DNA of 64,000 nt from Thermoproteota archaeon (GTDB taxonomy: Archaea; Thermoproteota; Thermoprotei_A; Sulfolobales; Ignisphaeraceae). Below the pieces are notes generated by a model. It saw only the letters and a program-made list of their open reading frames with translations. It did no database searches and was not told where the DNA came from. The DNA is taken from NCBI GenBank assembly GCA_030550585.1, contig JAUQPB010000001.1, forward strand, positions 62,001 to 126,000, written 5' to 3'. Each line of letters opens with the position of its first letter. The stretch's first letter is position 1. The position numbers and the translations under genes were made by a program. Shown one piece after another: positions 18,484 through 28,109 of the stretch.

Positions 18484-19706
18484 CTCTTTGCATGGAACGT
18501 ATATAGCTGAGGAATGAGGCCTTTGGCTATGGCTATGAGGTAAACCGCAAGGACTGGGGCTAGAGAGGCTATGGCTAAGGTCGTGAGAGATAGGTTGTAG
18601 CGTATAACAAGCTGTTCATACACAAACATCAGTGCTATGTAGATGAGTATGAGCCTCGAATAAGTGTCTTTGTTCTCTGGGTCGACAAGACTAATAATTG
18701 CTGCTTTTACCGAGGCCGCGATAACTGCTTCAAGGTTTGAGAGAGATCCGATACCAGCTATAACAAAGGATGCAAATGCAGCTATGAGAACTGCTGTGCC
18801 ATAGAGCATCGACACCACTATGTTTATTGCAACAATCAATGCTCCGTAAAGTCCACGAATATAGGGTGCAAAATGCGCTTCAATGAAGCGTGTGGCTGCA
18901 AAAGGCAGGGACTCTAGAAGCCTCAATAATAATTGAAGGGCTGACCACAGCGAGGCAATAGCGTAGATCTCAAAATGCTTTGCCGGATCTAAGGGGCCGA
19001 CAATGGCAACAGAAGTAGATAATGGGCTGGCGAAGAGCCGGATCTGGTCTTTGGGAATAATATATGCAAGGACTAGCGACGAAAGGAGAACCGGCCCTAT
19101 AAGAAGGGCTACGAAAACCGGGTGCTGGATAGCTATAGGCACTTTGCCTATTGTTAACAGCTTAACCTTTGGTATTCTTGCAAGCGCATAGACTATTTCT
19201 CCCCCAATCGAAAGTATTATGAAGGCTGTGGCTGTGTATGCATCAAATGCATAGACAACTAGACCTGCTATCACGCCGTAGAGTGGGCGAACAAGAAGAG
19301 TTAGATAGGCTATCGAAAAGAAGAATAAGACTATCACAGCTTTTGCAGGTTCTAGCACCCCTATGTAAACTGCTACAGCAGCTGGAACTAGAAACACCAA
19401 TGTATTCAGCAATACAGAGGGTATCAGAAGCTTCCTAGCCACCAGAAGATGCTCAACTCCAAGAACATGAAGTGGATTAGCAGACAGTGCCAACATCACA
19501 GCTAAAAGAGTGTAGTAGAGGAGAAATAGTATGTGGATACAATCCCCTAGTACTGCCATAGGAAGTAAAAGTAGGAAGCTGCTGAATCGAAGTAGCAAAA
19601 AGGTGAAAAAGATTGTTAAGGCTACAATCATAAGCCAGCTTGGCCTCTTAATGTACGCCTTGAGCAATACTTTCATAAGAGATATCTGGTGGATCTGGTG
19701 GTGCAT
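18477..19706 (-). CDS. Polytopic membrane protein, probable ABC permease of the same operon
   Basis: 409 aa, many TM segments, overlaps the HEVGH gene. Confidence 0.65.
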   Translation of the reverse strand: MHHQIHQISLMKVLLKAYIKRPSWLMIVALTIFFTFLLLRFSSFLLLLPMAVLGDCIHILFLLYYTLLAVMLALSANPLHVLGVEHLLVARKLLIPSVLLNTLVFLVPAAVAVYIGVLEPAKAVIVLFFFSIAYLTLLVRPLYGVIAGLVVYAFDAYTATAFIILSIGGEIVYALARIPKVKLLTIGKVPIAIQHPVFVALLIGPVLLSSLVLAYIIPKDQIRLFASPLSTSVAIVGPLDPAKHFEIYAIASLWSALQLLLRLLESLPFAATRFIEAHFAPYIRGLYGALIVAINIVVSMLYGTAVLIAAFASFVIAGIGSLSNLEAVIAASVKAAIISLVDPENKDTYSRLILIYIALMFVYEQLVIRYNLSLTTLAIASLAPVLAVYLIAIAKGLIPQLYTFHAKRW

Positions 19707-19790
19707 AGCAGCGCACCAAGGAAATATTGAAAGGGGCGTGGATTAATACCTTATCTACTTACCGCCTCTATGAGTTGCTCTATGTTCTCT

Positions 19791-19940
19791 CTATTCAGCA
19801 GTAGTGTAGACAACTACAACCACCTCTTTTCCATGCAGGTGCCCCATCTTCTCGGCAACGCTCTTAGGGATGTAGATGCCTAGAGACCTCCCTCTACCAA
19901 GCTTCGAGATAGTAGCCCTAAACACATAGACCTCAGACAT
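19791..19940 (-). CDS. AbrB/SpoVT-like DNA-binding protein (antitoxin-like, 49 aa)
   Basis: MSEVYVFRATISKLGRGRSLGIYIPKSVAEKMGHLHGKEVVVVVYTTAE; start reassigned to 19940, upstream extension in the ORF track appears spurious. Confidence 0.7.
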   Translation of the reverse strand: MSEVYVFRATISKLGRGRSLGIYIPKSVAEKMGHLHGKEVVVVVYTTAE

Positions 19941-20007
19941 CTTCCGTCTCCAATACAGGTAAGAGACAGAAAAACTTATAAGCTTTTCAGTTACATGTTT
20001 ATATCGA

Positions 20008-20185
20008 GAGCGACACAAGGAACTCGATGAGCAGTTGCGAGAGGGAGGAAGTCGCTCAATGAGGCTCTGTGTTCGCCCGAGGGAGGCAGGCTCCCGAAGG
20101 GCGGGCACAAAAGCCAGACAGGGGGTGATGAGGCGAGCGGAGATATCAACCATCATGAACCGCTATGAAACCAGAACCCCTAACC
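20008..20185 (+). ncRNA. Candidate structured non-coding RNA (or IS/MITE-derived RNA element)
   Basis: GC-rich island. Helices GAGCGAC(20008-20014)/GTCGCTC(20051-20057), GTGTTCGCCC(20069-20078)/GGGCGGGCAC(20099-20108) with inner GGGAG/CTCCC. TATA-like cttataagc at 19975-19983. 3' end uncertain. Confidence 0.5.
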
Positions 20186-20237
20186 TAGTTACCTCAAACA
20201 CTTGATGCCAAAACATGTTCTCTAGAACTACATGGAT

Positions 20238-20271
20238 ATCTATTTGCTAAACAAAAGACGTTCAAATAGAT
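20238..20271. repeat. 9-bp perfect inverted repeat (hairpin)
   Basis: ATCTATTTG (20238-20246) ... CAAATAGAT (20263-20271), 16-nt loop. Confidence 0.7.
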
Positions 20272-20467
20272 GATCATTCAAGGTCCAGTGTCTAGACTAA
20301 AACCGTCACAAGAAACAAGTTTAGGATTGGTACAAAAATTGGGTATAGAATCTGAGGCAGGCTAAAACTATGTTATTAGCTGTTATTGCATTGGTGCTAG
20401 GTGTATTTAGTCCTAGACACTACGATACTACTATATATGCATAGAGAGGTGTCTACCCATCCTTTCT

Positions 20468-21886
20468 CTATAGGAGGAGTGGTATTGTAGATGCTATTAG
20501 TATCCACAGCGGTGTTGGTGCTCCAAAGGCTATTTGTGTTGTGAGCATCTTTGCTGGTCCGTAGAGGATTGTTGCATATGTTGCTATAGCTTCTCCAAGT
20601 GCTAGTGATGCTATTGGTCTCCACCTACCCAAGCCTTTTCTGGCTATGCCTGCAAGTGTTATTGGTGCTAGTGGGAGTAGGTAAGCTGATGAGGCTACAG
20701 AGAGCTCTGCTACATACCCTATCCTAGCTATGGCAAATACTGTTGCAAGAACCATTATTATGGCTATTGATGTATATGAAAATGCTTTTGATGTTGATTC
20801 CCTTGGGTTTTTAGCTACCTTCTCATAGAGTTCTCTTGTAACTGCGCTTGCAACAGACAAAACTATGGAGTCTGCCGTTGATATTGCAGCTGCTACTATG
20901 GATACATAGACAATCGATGCTAGTATTGGATGGGACAGAGATATTATGTATGGTGCAACAGCATCTCTGTTGCCCATGAACTTGCCCGCCATCCCAACAC
21001 CCTCTAGATAAGCTCTATAGGCCAGCCCCAGAACAACGCAGAGAAGTGTGTAGATGAGGCCGTAGATGGAGAAGTATCTCACCATCCTTCTATAGGCCCT
21101 CTCATCCTTAGGTATATAGATTCTCTGGACAACTTGTGGGTTTGTCAATGCGAAGAATATCCATGGGAGTGTCATACCAACAAACATCTGCGTACTCCAC
21201 GTAAATGACAGTAGGTTTTGGTTTCTAGTCAATAAGTCTACAAACCTGTTCCAGTCTATCCCAGCCGATGGCAAGAGGAATTGCAGTACCCACACAAAAA
21301 ACGCTGTAGCTCCTACAATCATCCATATCCCCTGAAAAGCATCTGTTGTTGCAACACTCCACAGACCGGCTACAACAGTCCACAAAGCTATTGCAATTGC
21401 TCCAAACAAGACGCCTATCTCATAGCTTATTCCAACAGCGTTGAAAACCTCTCCAATGCCCTTGAGCTGTGCTGATGTATATGGCACTAATGCAAATAGG
21501 TAGAGGATAGCTACTATAATGCCTAGTGCTCTAGAGCCATACAAATCTGATAGCATGTCTGTTGGGCTGACCCACCCCCTAGCCCTAGCCCCATACCACA
21601 TGTAGACACCTACAGTAGATAGTATGAGTATTGTTGCGGCGAGGTAGACAAGCTCGAAACCAAGAGATGCAACCCCAGTTGCAAATGTTAGACCTGCTAG
21701 GCCTACCATCATAAAGGCGCTGTAGGTTGTTGCAGCATATGTCATAGCGGATATGAATCCCCCTACCCTGTAGCCGCCAACGAAAAACTCTTTTGATCCT
21801 ACCCCTAGGTACCTCCTACTCAAAAAGGCTATTGCAGTGCCCAAAACAAAGAATATTACAAGCATGGCAATAAATTCTAGGATCAT
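20468..21886 (-). CDS. Sodium:solute symporter (SSS/SLC5) family transporter
   Basis: 472 aa, about 13 TM; YRVGGFISAMTYAATTYSAFMMVGLAG and ISTADSIVLSVAS. Confidence 0.88.
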   Translation of the reverse strand: MILEFIAMLVIFFVLGTAIAFLSRRYLGVGSKEFFVGGYRVGGFISAMTYAATTYSAFMMVGLAGLTFATGVASLGFELVYLAATILILSTVGVYMWYGARARGWVSPTDMLSDLYGSRALGIIVAILYLFALVPYTSAQLKGIGEVFNAVGISYEIGVLFGAIAIALWTVVAGLWSVATTDAFQGIWMIVGATAFFVWVLQFLLPSAGIDWNRFVDLLTRNQNLLSFTWSTQMFVGMTLPWIFFALTNPQVVQRIYIPKDERAYRRMVRYFSIYGLIYTLLCVVLGLAYRAYLEGVGMAGKFMGNRDAVAPYIISLSHPILASIVYVSIVAAAISTADSIVLSVASAVTRELYEKVAKNPRESTSKAFSYTSIAIIMVLATVFAIARIGYVAELSVASSAYLLPLAPITLAGIARKGLGRWRPIASLALGEAIATYATILYGPAKMLTTQIAFGAPTPLWILIASTIPLLL

Positions 21887-22080
21887 TTTCTAGCCACCCC
21901 TCTAAGCCCCTTCTCCAATAGAACAAAACCAATAACAATGCACACAGCTGTTAGTGCTGTCCAGTAGATGAAGAGCCCCATGACATTGGCTCTGTATAGA
22001 AGATTTGAGAAGGCTGGGCTCATAGGTACATAGAAAAGAGCCACTAGGGCTATGTACAGTGCTGTTAATAGCCTTCTCAT
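21883..22080 (-). CDS. Small two-TM symporter-associated subunit (DUF3311-like)
   Basis: 65 aa, directly upstream of and overlapping the SSS gene. Confidence 0.65.
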   Translation of the reverse strand: MRRLLTALYIALVALFYVPMSPAFSNLLYRANVMGLFIYWTALTAVCIVIGFVLLEKGLRGVARK

Positions 22081-22221
22081 GTTTTCACCATTAAACGTTT
22101 GTACACATACAAACAGGTTCTGGTTTAAAAGTCTTTATCTCCAATACTAGATCGCTAGCTCGGATCACAACTATGGTATAGCCACAACGTTATTGTTAAA
22201 TGAATAAAGCTTTTAAAGTAT

Positions 22222-23421
22222 TTGATATGCAAGCGAATAGAGGTGAGAATCGCTTTGGCCAAACTCTCTACAGATGCTATTCATGGGCATGGGCACAGGG
22301 ATGCGCTCGGATCTCACATACCGCCCATCTACCTAGGTGTGATATACGAATATATCGACTATGAGTCCGGAGATGCCATATTCATTGATAGGGGCAACTA
22401 CCTTAGATATGGAAGAGAGGAGAACCCCACCACAAGAGCTCTCGAAAGAGTTGTTGCAAAACTTGAGAATACTGAGGATGCATTAGCGTTTAATAGTGGC
22501 ATGGCAGCCATATCGACAACGTTTCTGTGGAGGCTTAGACCTGGGGACAGGATCGTCATTCCGATGGAGCTATACAGCTCCACAATAGTTCTCCTCAACA
22601 ACCTAGCCGAGAAACTTAGTCTGAAAATCGCCAAGGTTTGGCCATCTGCAGAAGCAATAGTTGAGGCTGTAGACAGCAAAACATCTATGGTGTTTATAGA
22701 GACTATGACCAACCCCACAAACAAGGTTATAGATCTTGAGTATCTGTATAAACACCTAGACCTCTCTAAAACTCTTCTAGTAGTCGACAACACATTCACA
22801 ACACCTGTAATCCTAAAACCAGTTAAATACGGTGCACACCTCGTTGTACACAGCATGACAAAATACTTTGGAGGTCACAACGACGTTGTTGGAGGTGTTG
22901 TTGCGGGTTCCAAGAGCTACACAACTGCCTTGTGGGATTGGAGGAGAATGCTTGGAGGAATACTACAACCATTCGAATCATACATGATTCTAAGAGGTGT
23001 TAAAACACTTGAGGTGAGATTCGAGAAGCATAGCAGAAACGCCCAGGCAATCGCAGAGTATCTGGCTGATCACCCAAGAATTGAGGAGGTTATGTATCCG
23101 GGACTGAAGAGCAGTCCATACCACGAAATAGCGAAGAAAATATTTGAAAAACCGCTGTTTGGAGGGGTGATAAGCTTCAAAATAAAGGGCACCTATCAAG
23201 ACGCTATAAAATTCCTTAAAAGACTAAAGGTGATTAGGAGATGCCCAAGTCTTGGGGGGACAGAGTCCATGGCCGTGCTACCAGTAAAGGCAGGCTCAAT
23301 GTTTATCGAGCCAGAGGATAGGGTGAAACTGGGAATAACAGAGAATCTGGTCAGGCTTTCGGTTGGGCTAGAGGATGTTGAGGATCTGAAAGAGGATATA
23401 TCGCAGGCACTCAACATCTAA
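22222..23421 (+). CDS. Cys/Met metabolism PLP-dependent enzyme (cystathionine gamma-synthase/lyase family)
   Basis: ALAFNSGMAAIST, VVDNTFTTPVILKPVKYGAHLVVHSMTKYFGGHNDVVGG. Confidence 0.93.
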   Translation: MICKRIEVRIALAKLSTDAIHGHGHRDALGSHIPPIYLGVIYEYIDYESGDAIFIDRGNYLRYGREENPTTRALERVVAKLENTEDALAFNSGMAAISTTFLWRLRPGDRIVIPMELYSSTIVLLNNLAEKLSLKIAKVWPSAEAIVEAVDSKTSMVFIETMTNPTNKVIDLEYLYKHLDLSKTLLVVDNTFTTPVILKPVKYGAHLVVHSMTKYFGGHNDVVGGVVAGSKSYTTALWDWRRMLGGILQPFESYMILRGVKTLEVRFEKHSRNAQAIAEYLADHPRIEEVMYPGLKSSPYHEIAKKIFEKPLFGGVISFKIKGTYQDAIKFLKRLKVIRRCPSLGGTESMAVLPVKAGSMFIEPEDRVKLGITENLVRLSVGLEDVEDLKEDISQALNI

Positions 23422-23524
23422 TACTGTATGAAAACAATACGGTTTTCCGCTCTATCCCTTGCTTTGATCAAATTTTATAATGTTTTTAATAAAGAGATAG
23501 ATTCTGGGTTTCAGGTAACATTAT

Positions 23525-24529
23525 ATGGATGCATATGAAAGTATCTTGGATATCCTGTCGAGGCATGCCGATGGGGTTCCACAGTCGTTTTTGTATAGGG
23601 CTCTACCCTTTTCCAAGTCCTATATTAGCATCGTTTTGAGAGAGCTTGAGAGAAGAGGTGTTGTTCATAGGGTTAGAATCGGCAACACATATATTGTTAG
23701 ACTTGCCAAGCCATTTACTAAGAGCTTCCATGGAAAGAGGCTTGTTCTTGGAATTGTCTGGTCGAGCGAATACCTGTTTCTAGGGCATTTTGCTAAAATG
23801 CTTAGAGACTCTCTTTCAATGGATCTGGATGTAAAGGTCTATCCAAATGCTGTTTCAGCCACCCTATCAATTTTAATGGGCGATGTCGATGCTGTTCTAA
23901 GCCCCCTCGCAACACAGCTCTACTTGTATCCAATTTCAAAGAGCTTTAAAATCGTTGGCGGTGGCGCAATCGGAGGTGGCTTTATATATGAGATTGGCGA
24001 TGGCGCAGAAGGTGTTGTAGCATCAAGCGAGCTTTCCACAATGGATCTATGCAGAGCTGTTGCAAGCGAGAGGAGATTGATCAACGAAGAAAGTGTTCTA
24101 TATTTCAACAGCTCGCAACAGGCTATAGAGATTGCCAGAGGCAGAGGCGCTAGAAACATTGTTGTTTGGCACCCAATCACATATGAAATAGAGAAGATGG
24201 GTGGAAAAAGAGTTGGGGAGTGCATAGAATTTGAGGAGACGAAACATTGTTGCACACTAGCAATCTCTGATAGGGTGCCTCCTGAGATGGTCGAGAAAAT
24301 AGCTACTATCTATAGACAGTCAATAGATGTTTTCAAGAGAGAGCCTAGCAGATTCCTCGACTGGTACTCAACATTAACAGGAATAGATACTGCCCTCCTT
24401 AGAGACGCTCTAAAGGTCTACAGATATGATGGCGAGCTAGACCACAAAAGCATTGACAAACTGATAAGGTTTATGAACATAAAGATACCTCACATTCAGA
24501 AATTGGAGAATGCCTTTTACAAAATATAG
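23525..24529 (+). CDS. Winged-HTH fused to a periplasmic-binding-protein-like (type 2/DUF3834-like) domain
   Basis: N-terminal HTH (LERRGVVHRVRIGNTYIVRL) followed by an SBP-like fold (LGIVWSSEYLFLG...). Confidence 0.65.
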   Translation: MDAYESILDILSRHADGVPQSFLYRALPFSKSYISIVLRELERRGVVHRVRIGNTYIVRLAKPFTKSFHGKRLVLGIVWSSEYLFLGHFAKMLRDSLSMDLDVKVYPNAVSATLSILMGDVDAVLSPLATQLYLYPISKSFKIVGGGAIGGGFIYEIGDGAEGVVASSELSTMDLCRAVASERRLINEESVLYFNSSQQAIEIARGRGARNIVVWHPITYEIEKMGGKRVGECIEFEETKHCCTLAISDRVPPEMVEKIATIYRQSIDVFKREPSRFLDWYSTLTGIDTALLRDALKVYRYDGELDHKSIDKLIRFMNIKIPHIQKLENAFYKI

Positions 24530-24661
24530 TTTTTCTAACCAGCTCAATAAATTTTGTAGATATTGCCAATAAAAATATTAATAATATTGTTCATAAAAAT
24601 TCATTATGAAAAAGTTTAAATTTCTTCAGGAAACAAAAGATTTGTTAGAAGGTGCAGGAAA

Positions 24662-25375
24662 ATGGAAGAAAAAATACCTCTTCAAATAGGGTCTAAATTC
24701 CCTGAAATGACCGTTGTAACAACCCATGGTGTCAAGAAGCTACCCGACGACTACAAGGGAAAGTGGCTTGTGCTCTTCAGCCACCCAGCTGACTATACAC
24801 CAGTTTGTACAACAGAATTTGTGGGATTTGCTGTTAGATACGAGGATTTCAAAAAGCTTAATGCAGAGCTGCTCGGGCTTAGTGTTGACAGTGTTTATGC
24901 CCATATCAAGTGGATTGAGTGGATAAAGGAGAAATTGGGTGTTGAAATACCATTCCCAATTATAGCTGATCCAACTGGTGAGGTTGCAGCAAAACTCAAT
25001 ATGTTCCCTGTTGGGGGCACACATACCATCAGAGCTGTGTTCATAGTCGATCCAAGTGGTGTTATAAGAGCCATGCTGTACTATCCAGCCGAGACTGGCA
25101 GGAACTTGGATGAGATACTAAGGCTCTTGAAGGCTCTTCAAGTATCTGACAAATACCGTGTAGCGCTACCTGCCAACTGGCCAAACAATGCACTGATTGG
25201 CGAGAGAGCTATTGTGCCACCACCAACAACTGTTGCAGATGCGCAGGAGAGACTGAAGAAGTATGAGTGCTTTGACTGGTGGTTCTGCCACAAGGAGATA
25301 CCTGCTGAGGAAGCTGAAGAGGCTAAGAAGTTTCTTGAGAGAGCTGCTAAAAGACCGGAGCTACCAAAGAAGTGA
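24662..25375 (+). CDS. Peroxiredoxin (Prx6/archaeal type)
   Basis: [17 protein letters not shown] peroxidatic motif; C-terminal [14 protein letters not shown]. Confidence 0.95.
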   Translation: MEEKIPLQIGSKFPEMTVVTTHGVKKLPDDYKGKWLVLFSHPADYTPVCTTEFVGFAVRYEDFKKLNAELLGLSVDSVYAHIKWIEWIKEKLGVEIPFPIIADPTGEVAAKLNMFPVGGTHTIRAVFIVDPSGVIRAMLYYPAETGRNLDEILRLLKALQVSDKYRVALPANWPNNALIGERAIVPPPTTVADAQERLKKYECFDWWFCHKEIPAEEAEEAKKFLERAAKRPELPKK

Positions 25376-25379
25376 GGAA

Positions 25380-26597
25380 CTACCTAAAATAATTATCCAA
25401 TCTACTATTTTTTAGCAAAAGTGTTAGAATTCTCGACTTTCTAACCCAGATCTTCGACCCCAGCGCAGAGTATTTGTCGACTATCTTCAGAGCCTCATCT
25501 AAGCTACTAACCCTGTAAGGCTTCTGGCTATACATAGCCCTGAGCTGCTCCCTCACAAACCAGACGCCAATGGGTATGTCGAAACCTGGGTAAACCTCCC
25601 TCAAAACAACTGCTATAGCCTGTCTAGCTATCTTATTCAAGTACTCAGCTGTTGCAAGTCTAGCAGCATAGTAGCACCCACCTATAGACGCATATTCGTC
25701 TCTAGGTCTAAACAATTCGTGGTCTCCCTCTACAACAACTTCACTACCGTTTGGATTCCACGTCGACTTTGGGAACCATGCCTCCATCCACTCAAAGCTC
25801 CATTCACCTGGAATGAGAATCGATATGAATAGGTTCTTCGCATAGAACCTTACAAAAACTTGTATCTCACTCAAATGGCTGTAGAACCTTATCCTCTCTG
25901 TTATCAAGTGTCTCGATATTATATCGTCTACAGCTGTTATAGCCCATCTTGTTGGAACAAGTCTCCTCCTCTTTGCAGCGCCCAATGCACCCACGCTAAA
26001 GATCTTCTGTATCTGTGAAACTGGAATCCCACCCCTATAAAGCTCAACAACAGCCTCCAACGCTGTTGCATCGCCATCTCCATAAATTCTCTCAACAACT
26101 TTAGATGTCGACGGAATTGAAACAACCTTAAAGCTGTCTATAGGTGCTCTAGGGCCTATAGGAGGCTCGAACTCGCTGAAGCTATATCCCCTAGGCCTTT
26201 TAGCAAACCTCATCTCTATATCCACAGGCCTTAGAGTCAAGACCATTTGCTGAAGCTCTTGAACAAACCTATCATCTATTTTCGTTACACCAACAACCCT
26301 TCTACCAAGAAATAGGCTGAGCCTCATAGAAACAACCTCGTCCACAGGCTTAGACTGCCAAAGCTCTGGATAGTCGTAGATAGATGTGTCACCGGTTTCG
26401 GCAGGTGCCATAGGCCCTGCGAAAACATTTGGATATCCGATCCTCCCGATGAAGACTGATGGGGGTGAGGAGCCAAAGACGGTGTCAGAAACGTTAGAGA
26501 CTTTGATGTATGCCCTTGTCTTTGCTAGTATTGGGCAGTAAGCCCTTCCACAAAGATATTTTGCCCCTCTGCACAAAATACATAGACTGCTACTCAT
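25380..26597 (-). CDS. Archaeal Nre-family DNA repair protein
   Basis: N-terminal CILCRGAKYLCGRAYCPIL, GRIGYPNVFAGPMAP, C-terminal SRLDNYFR. Confidence 0.88.
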   Translation of the reverse strand: MSSSLCILCRGAKYLCGRAYCPILAKTRAYIKVSNVSDTVFGSSPPSVFIGRIGYPNVFAGPMAPAETGDTSIYDYPELWQSKPVDEVVSMRLSLFLGRRVVGVTKIDDRFVQELQQMVLTLRPVDIEMRFAKRPRGYSFSEFEPPIGPRAPIDSFKVVSIPSTSKVVERIYGDGDATALEAVVELYRGGIPVSQIQKIFSVGALGAAKRRRLVPTRWAITAVDDIISRHLITERIRFYSHLSEIQVFVRFYAKNLFISILIPGEWSFEWMEAWFPKSTWNPNGSEVVVEGDHELFRPRDEYASIGGCYYAARLATAEYLNKIARQAIAVVLREVYPGFDIPIGVWFVREQLRAMYSQKPYRVSSLDEALKIVDKYSALGSKIWVRKSRILTLLLKNSRLDNYFR

Positions 26598-26694
26598 ATC
26601 ACGCCCAGTCTATTGTGTTGCTAAACAAAATTTAAATTGTGTGAACCGAAACTAAAAATTGGCTATTCTAGGCATTGCATAGGTGTTGCACAGC

Positions 26695-27003
26695 ATGGCC
26701 ATACTTGTAGAGCTTAGGGTTGTACCTGTAGGCACAAAAACAACTAGTTTGAGTGGCTATGTAGCAAAGGTTATCGAGTTGATAAAGAGTAGAGGCTACA
26801 ACTACTTCTTAAGTCCTATGGGAACATCTATAGAGGTTAAAACGTTTGACGATATAGCAAAGCTGTTAGAGGACATCGCAAACATGCTCAGAAGCGAGGG
26901 TGTGCAGAGAATTGTGATAGACATTGCAATTGATGCGAGATTCGACAAGGATGCCCATCTAGAGTCGAAGATTAGAAGTGTTGAGGAGAAGCTAGCTAGG
27001 TAG
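26695..27003 (+). CDS. MTH1187/UPF0045 family (thiamine-binding-like) protein
   Basis: VELRVVPVGTKTTSLSGYVAKVIELIKSRGYNYFLSPMGTSIE. Confidence 0.85.
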   Translation: MAILVELRVVPVGTKTTSLSGYVAKVIELIKSRGYNYFLSPMGTSIEVKTFDDIAKLLEDIANMLRSEGVQRIVIDIAIDARFDKDAHLESKIRSVEEKLAR

Positions 27004-28041
27004 AGAACCGTTCAAGGGCCTTGCAATGTATATCCCATCATCGCTAGACACAATCTCCACCTTAATCCTCTTACCCACAAGCCTATCATACCACTGAACA
27101 CCAACCACAGTAATTGCAACATCATAGTCTTTATCAACAGCTATAACCTCGTTTTTGAGCCACCCAGGAACAGCAATGACAACGTCTATGACATCGCCTC
27201 TCCCATATTTTATCGGATACCTTCTAGCGGGTCTAATACCAAAATCAAGCCTTTTATAGTATAGAGCAATTCCATATTCTTTTTCCAGATCCTCCAAAAA
27301 CCTTTTGAATGTGCTCCAAGAAACTTCTTTGACGTTTCGAACCTTTCTTCCATACCTATGAACCTCATATTTCTGTATTCCGAAGGGTGGAAACCTCTTT
27401 CCAACCCCTATTCTGAGACCCCACTCAACAATCTTCTTTATATCGTCGTCGTTTAGACCCGGTATCCACACAGGGGTTAGATGGACATCTATCCTGGTGT
27501 TTTTAACAATGTACTCGACGATCTCCATAACACTTTTAACGCTGTACCACGGAACCCCCTGGATGGTCTTGCCCTTCTCCTCGTCGAGTGTATCGATGCT
27601 GATGTTCAGCCTGTCTAGGCCAGCCTCGTCGAGCATGTCTATCAATGCTTTGGATAGTGTCTGTCCCCTACTCTCCATAGCAACCCTTGGAAAGATCTTC
27701 TTAAGCTCTCTAACGATGTCAACTATGTTTGGGTGTGTTGGGGGCTCCCCCACACCATCTATGAGAGCTTCTAGCACGTCGCCACCCTTGGCATTTCTCA
27801 CATGCTTTGCCCACTTGACCAAGTGTCTCCAGTCCACAATATACTCTGATTGTCTGTGTCTAGAGAAGGGCCCAGCGTCAACACTACAGAATATGCAGTT
27901 GTAGGGGCATATCGTTGTCGGTCTAATCTGCAAAACGTTTGTCCCTCTATCAACAATGCCAAATGCTATGTGGCCCACGAGGGGGAGGTCATCAACGTAT
28001 ATGTAGAGCCTTGCCTTTGTTCTCCCTATTATCTGCGTCAT
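26992..28041 (-). CDS. Radical SAM protein (archaeal, COG2100-like)
   Basis: CPYNCIFCSVDAG cluster motif (CxxxCxxC). Confidence 0.87.
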   Translation of the reverse strand: MTQIIGRTKARLYIYVDDLPLVGHIAFGIVDRGTNVLQIRPTTICPYNCIFCSVDAGPFSRHRQSEYIVDWRHLVKWAKHVRNAKGGDVLEALIDGVGEPPTHPNIVDIVRELKKIFPRVAMESRGQTLSKALIDMLDEAGLDRLNISIDTLDEEKGKTIQGVPWYSVKSVMEIVEYIVKNTRIDVHLTPVWIPGLNDDDIKKIVEWGLRIGVGKRFPPFGIQKYEVHRYGRKVRNVKEVSWSTFKRFLEDLEKEYGIALYYKRLDFGIRPARRYPIKYGRGDVIDVVIAVPGWLKNEVIAVDKDYDVAITVVGVQWYDRLVGKRIKVEIVSSDDGIYIARPLNGSLPS

Positions 28042-28109
28042 CGTATCTTTCTATCGGTTTATACATATGTGACTTTATAAAGATTTTCCTGTAGAAAAAT
28101 CCAACATTT

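Noticed and set aside
20041-20060. RNase P-like GGGAGGAAGTC core motif
   Set aside because: The GTCGCTC end pairs perfectly with the local 5' GAGCGAC, and other conserved RNase P blocks are not convincing; left as an alternative under the ncRNA finding.
19941-20156. N-terminal extension of the AbrB ORF (MMVDISARLITPCLAF...)
   Set aside because: Translates the GC-rich structured element and crosses the likely promoter; the AbrB domain starts at MSEVYVF (19940).
20115-20180. Hammerhead-ribozyme-like TGATGAG ... stem ... GAAAC pattern
   Set aside because: The core needs CUGAUGAG; here the base before UGAUGAG is G, and no consistent stem I/III with a cleavage site was found.
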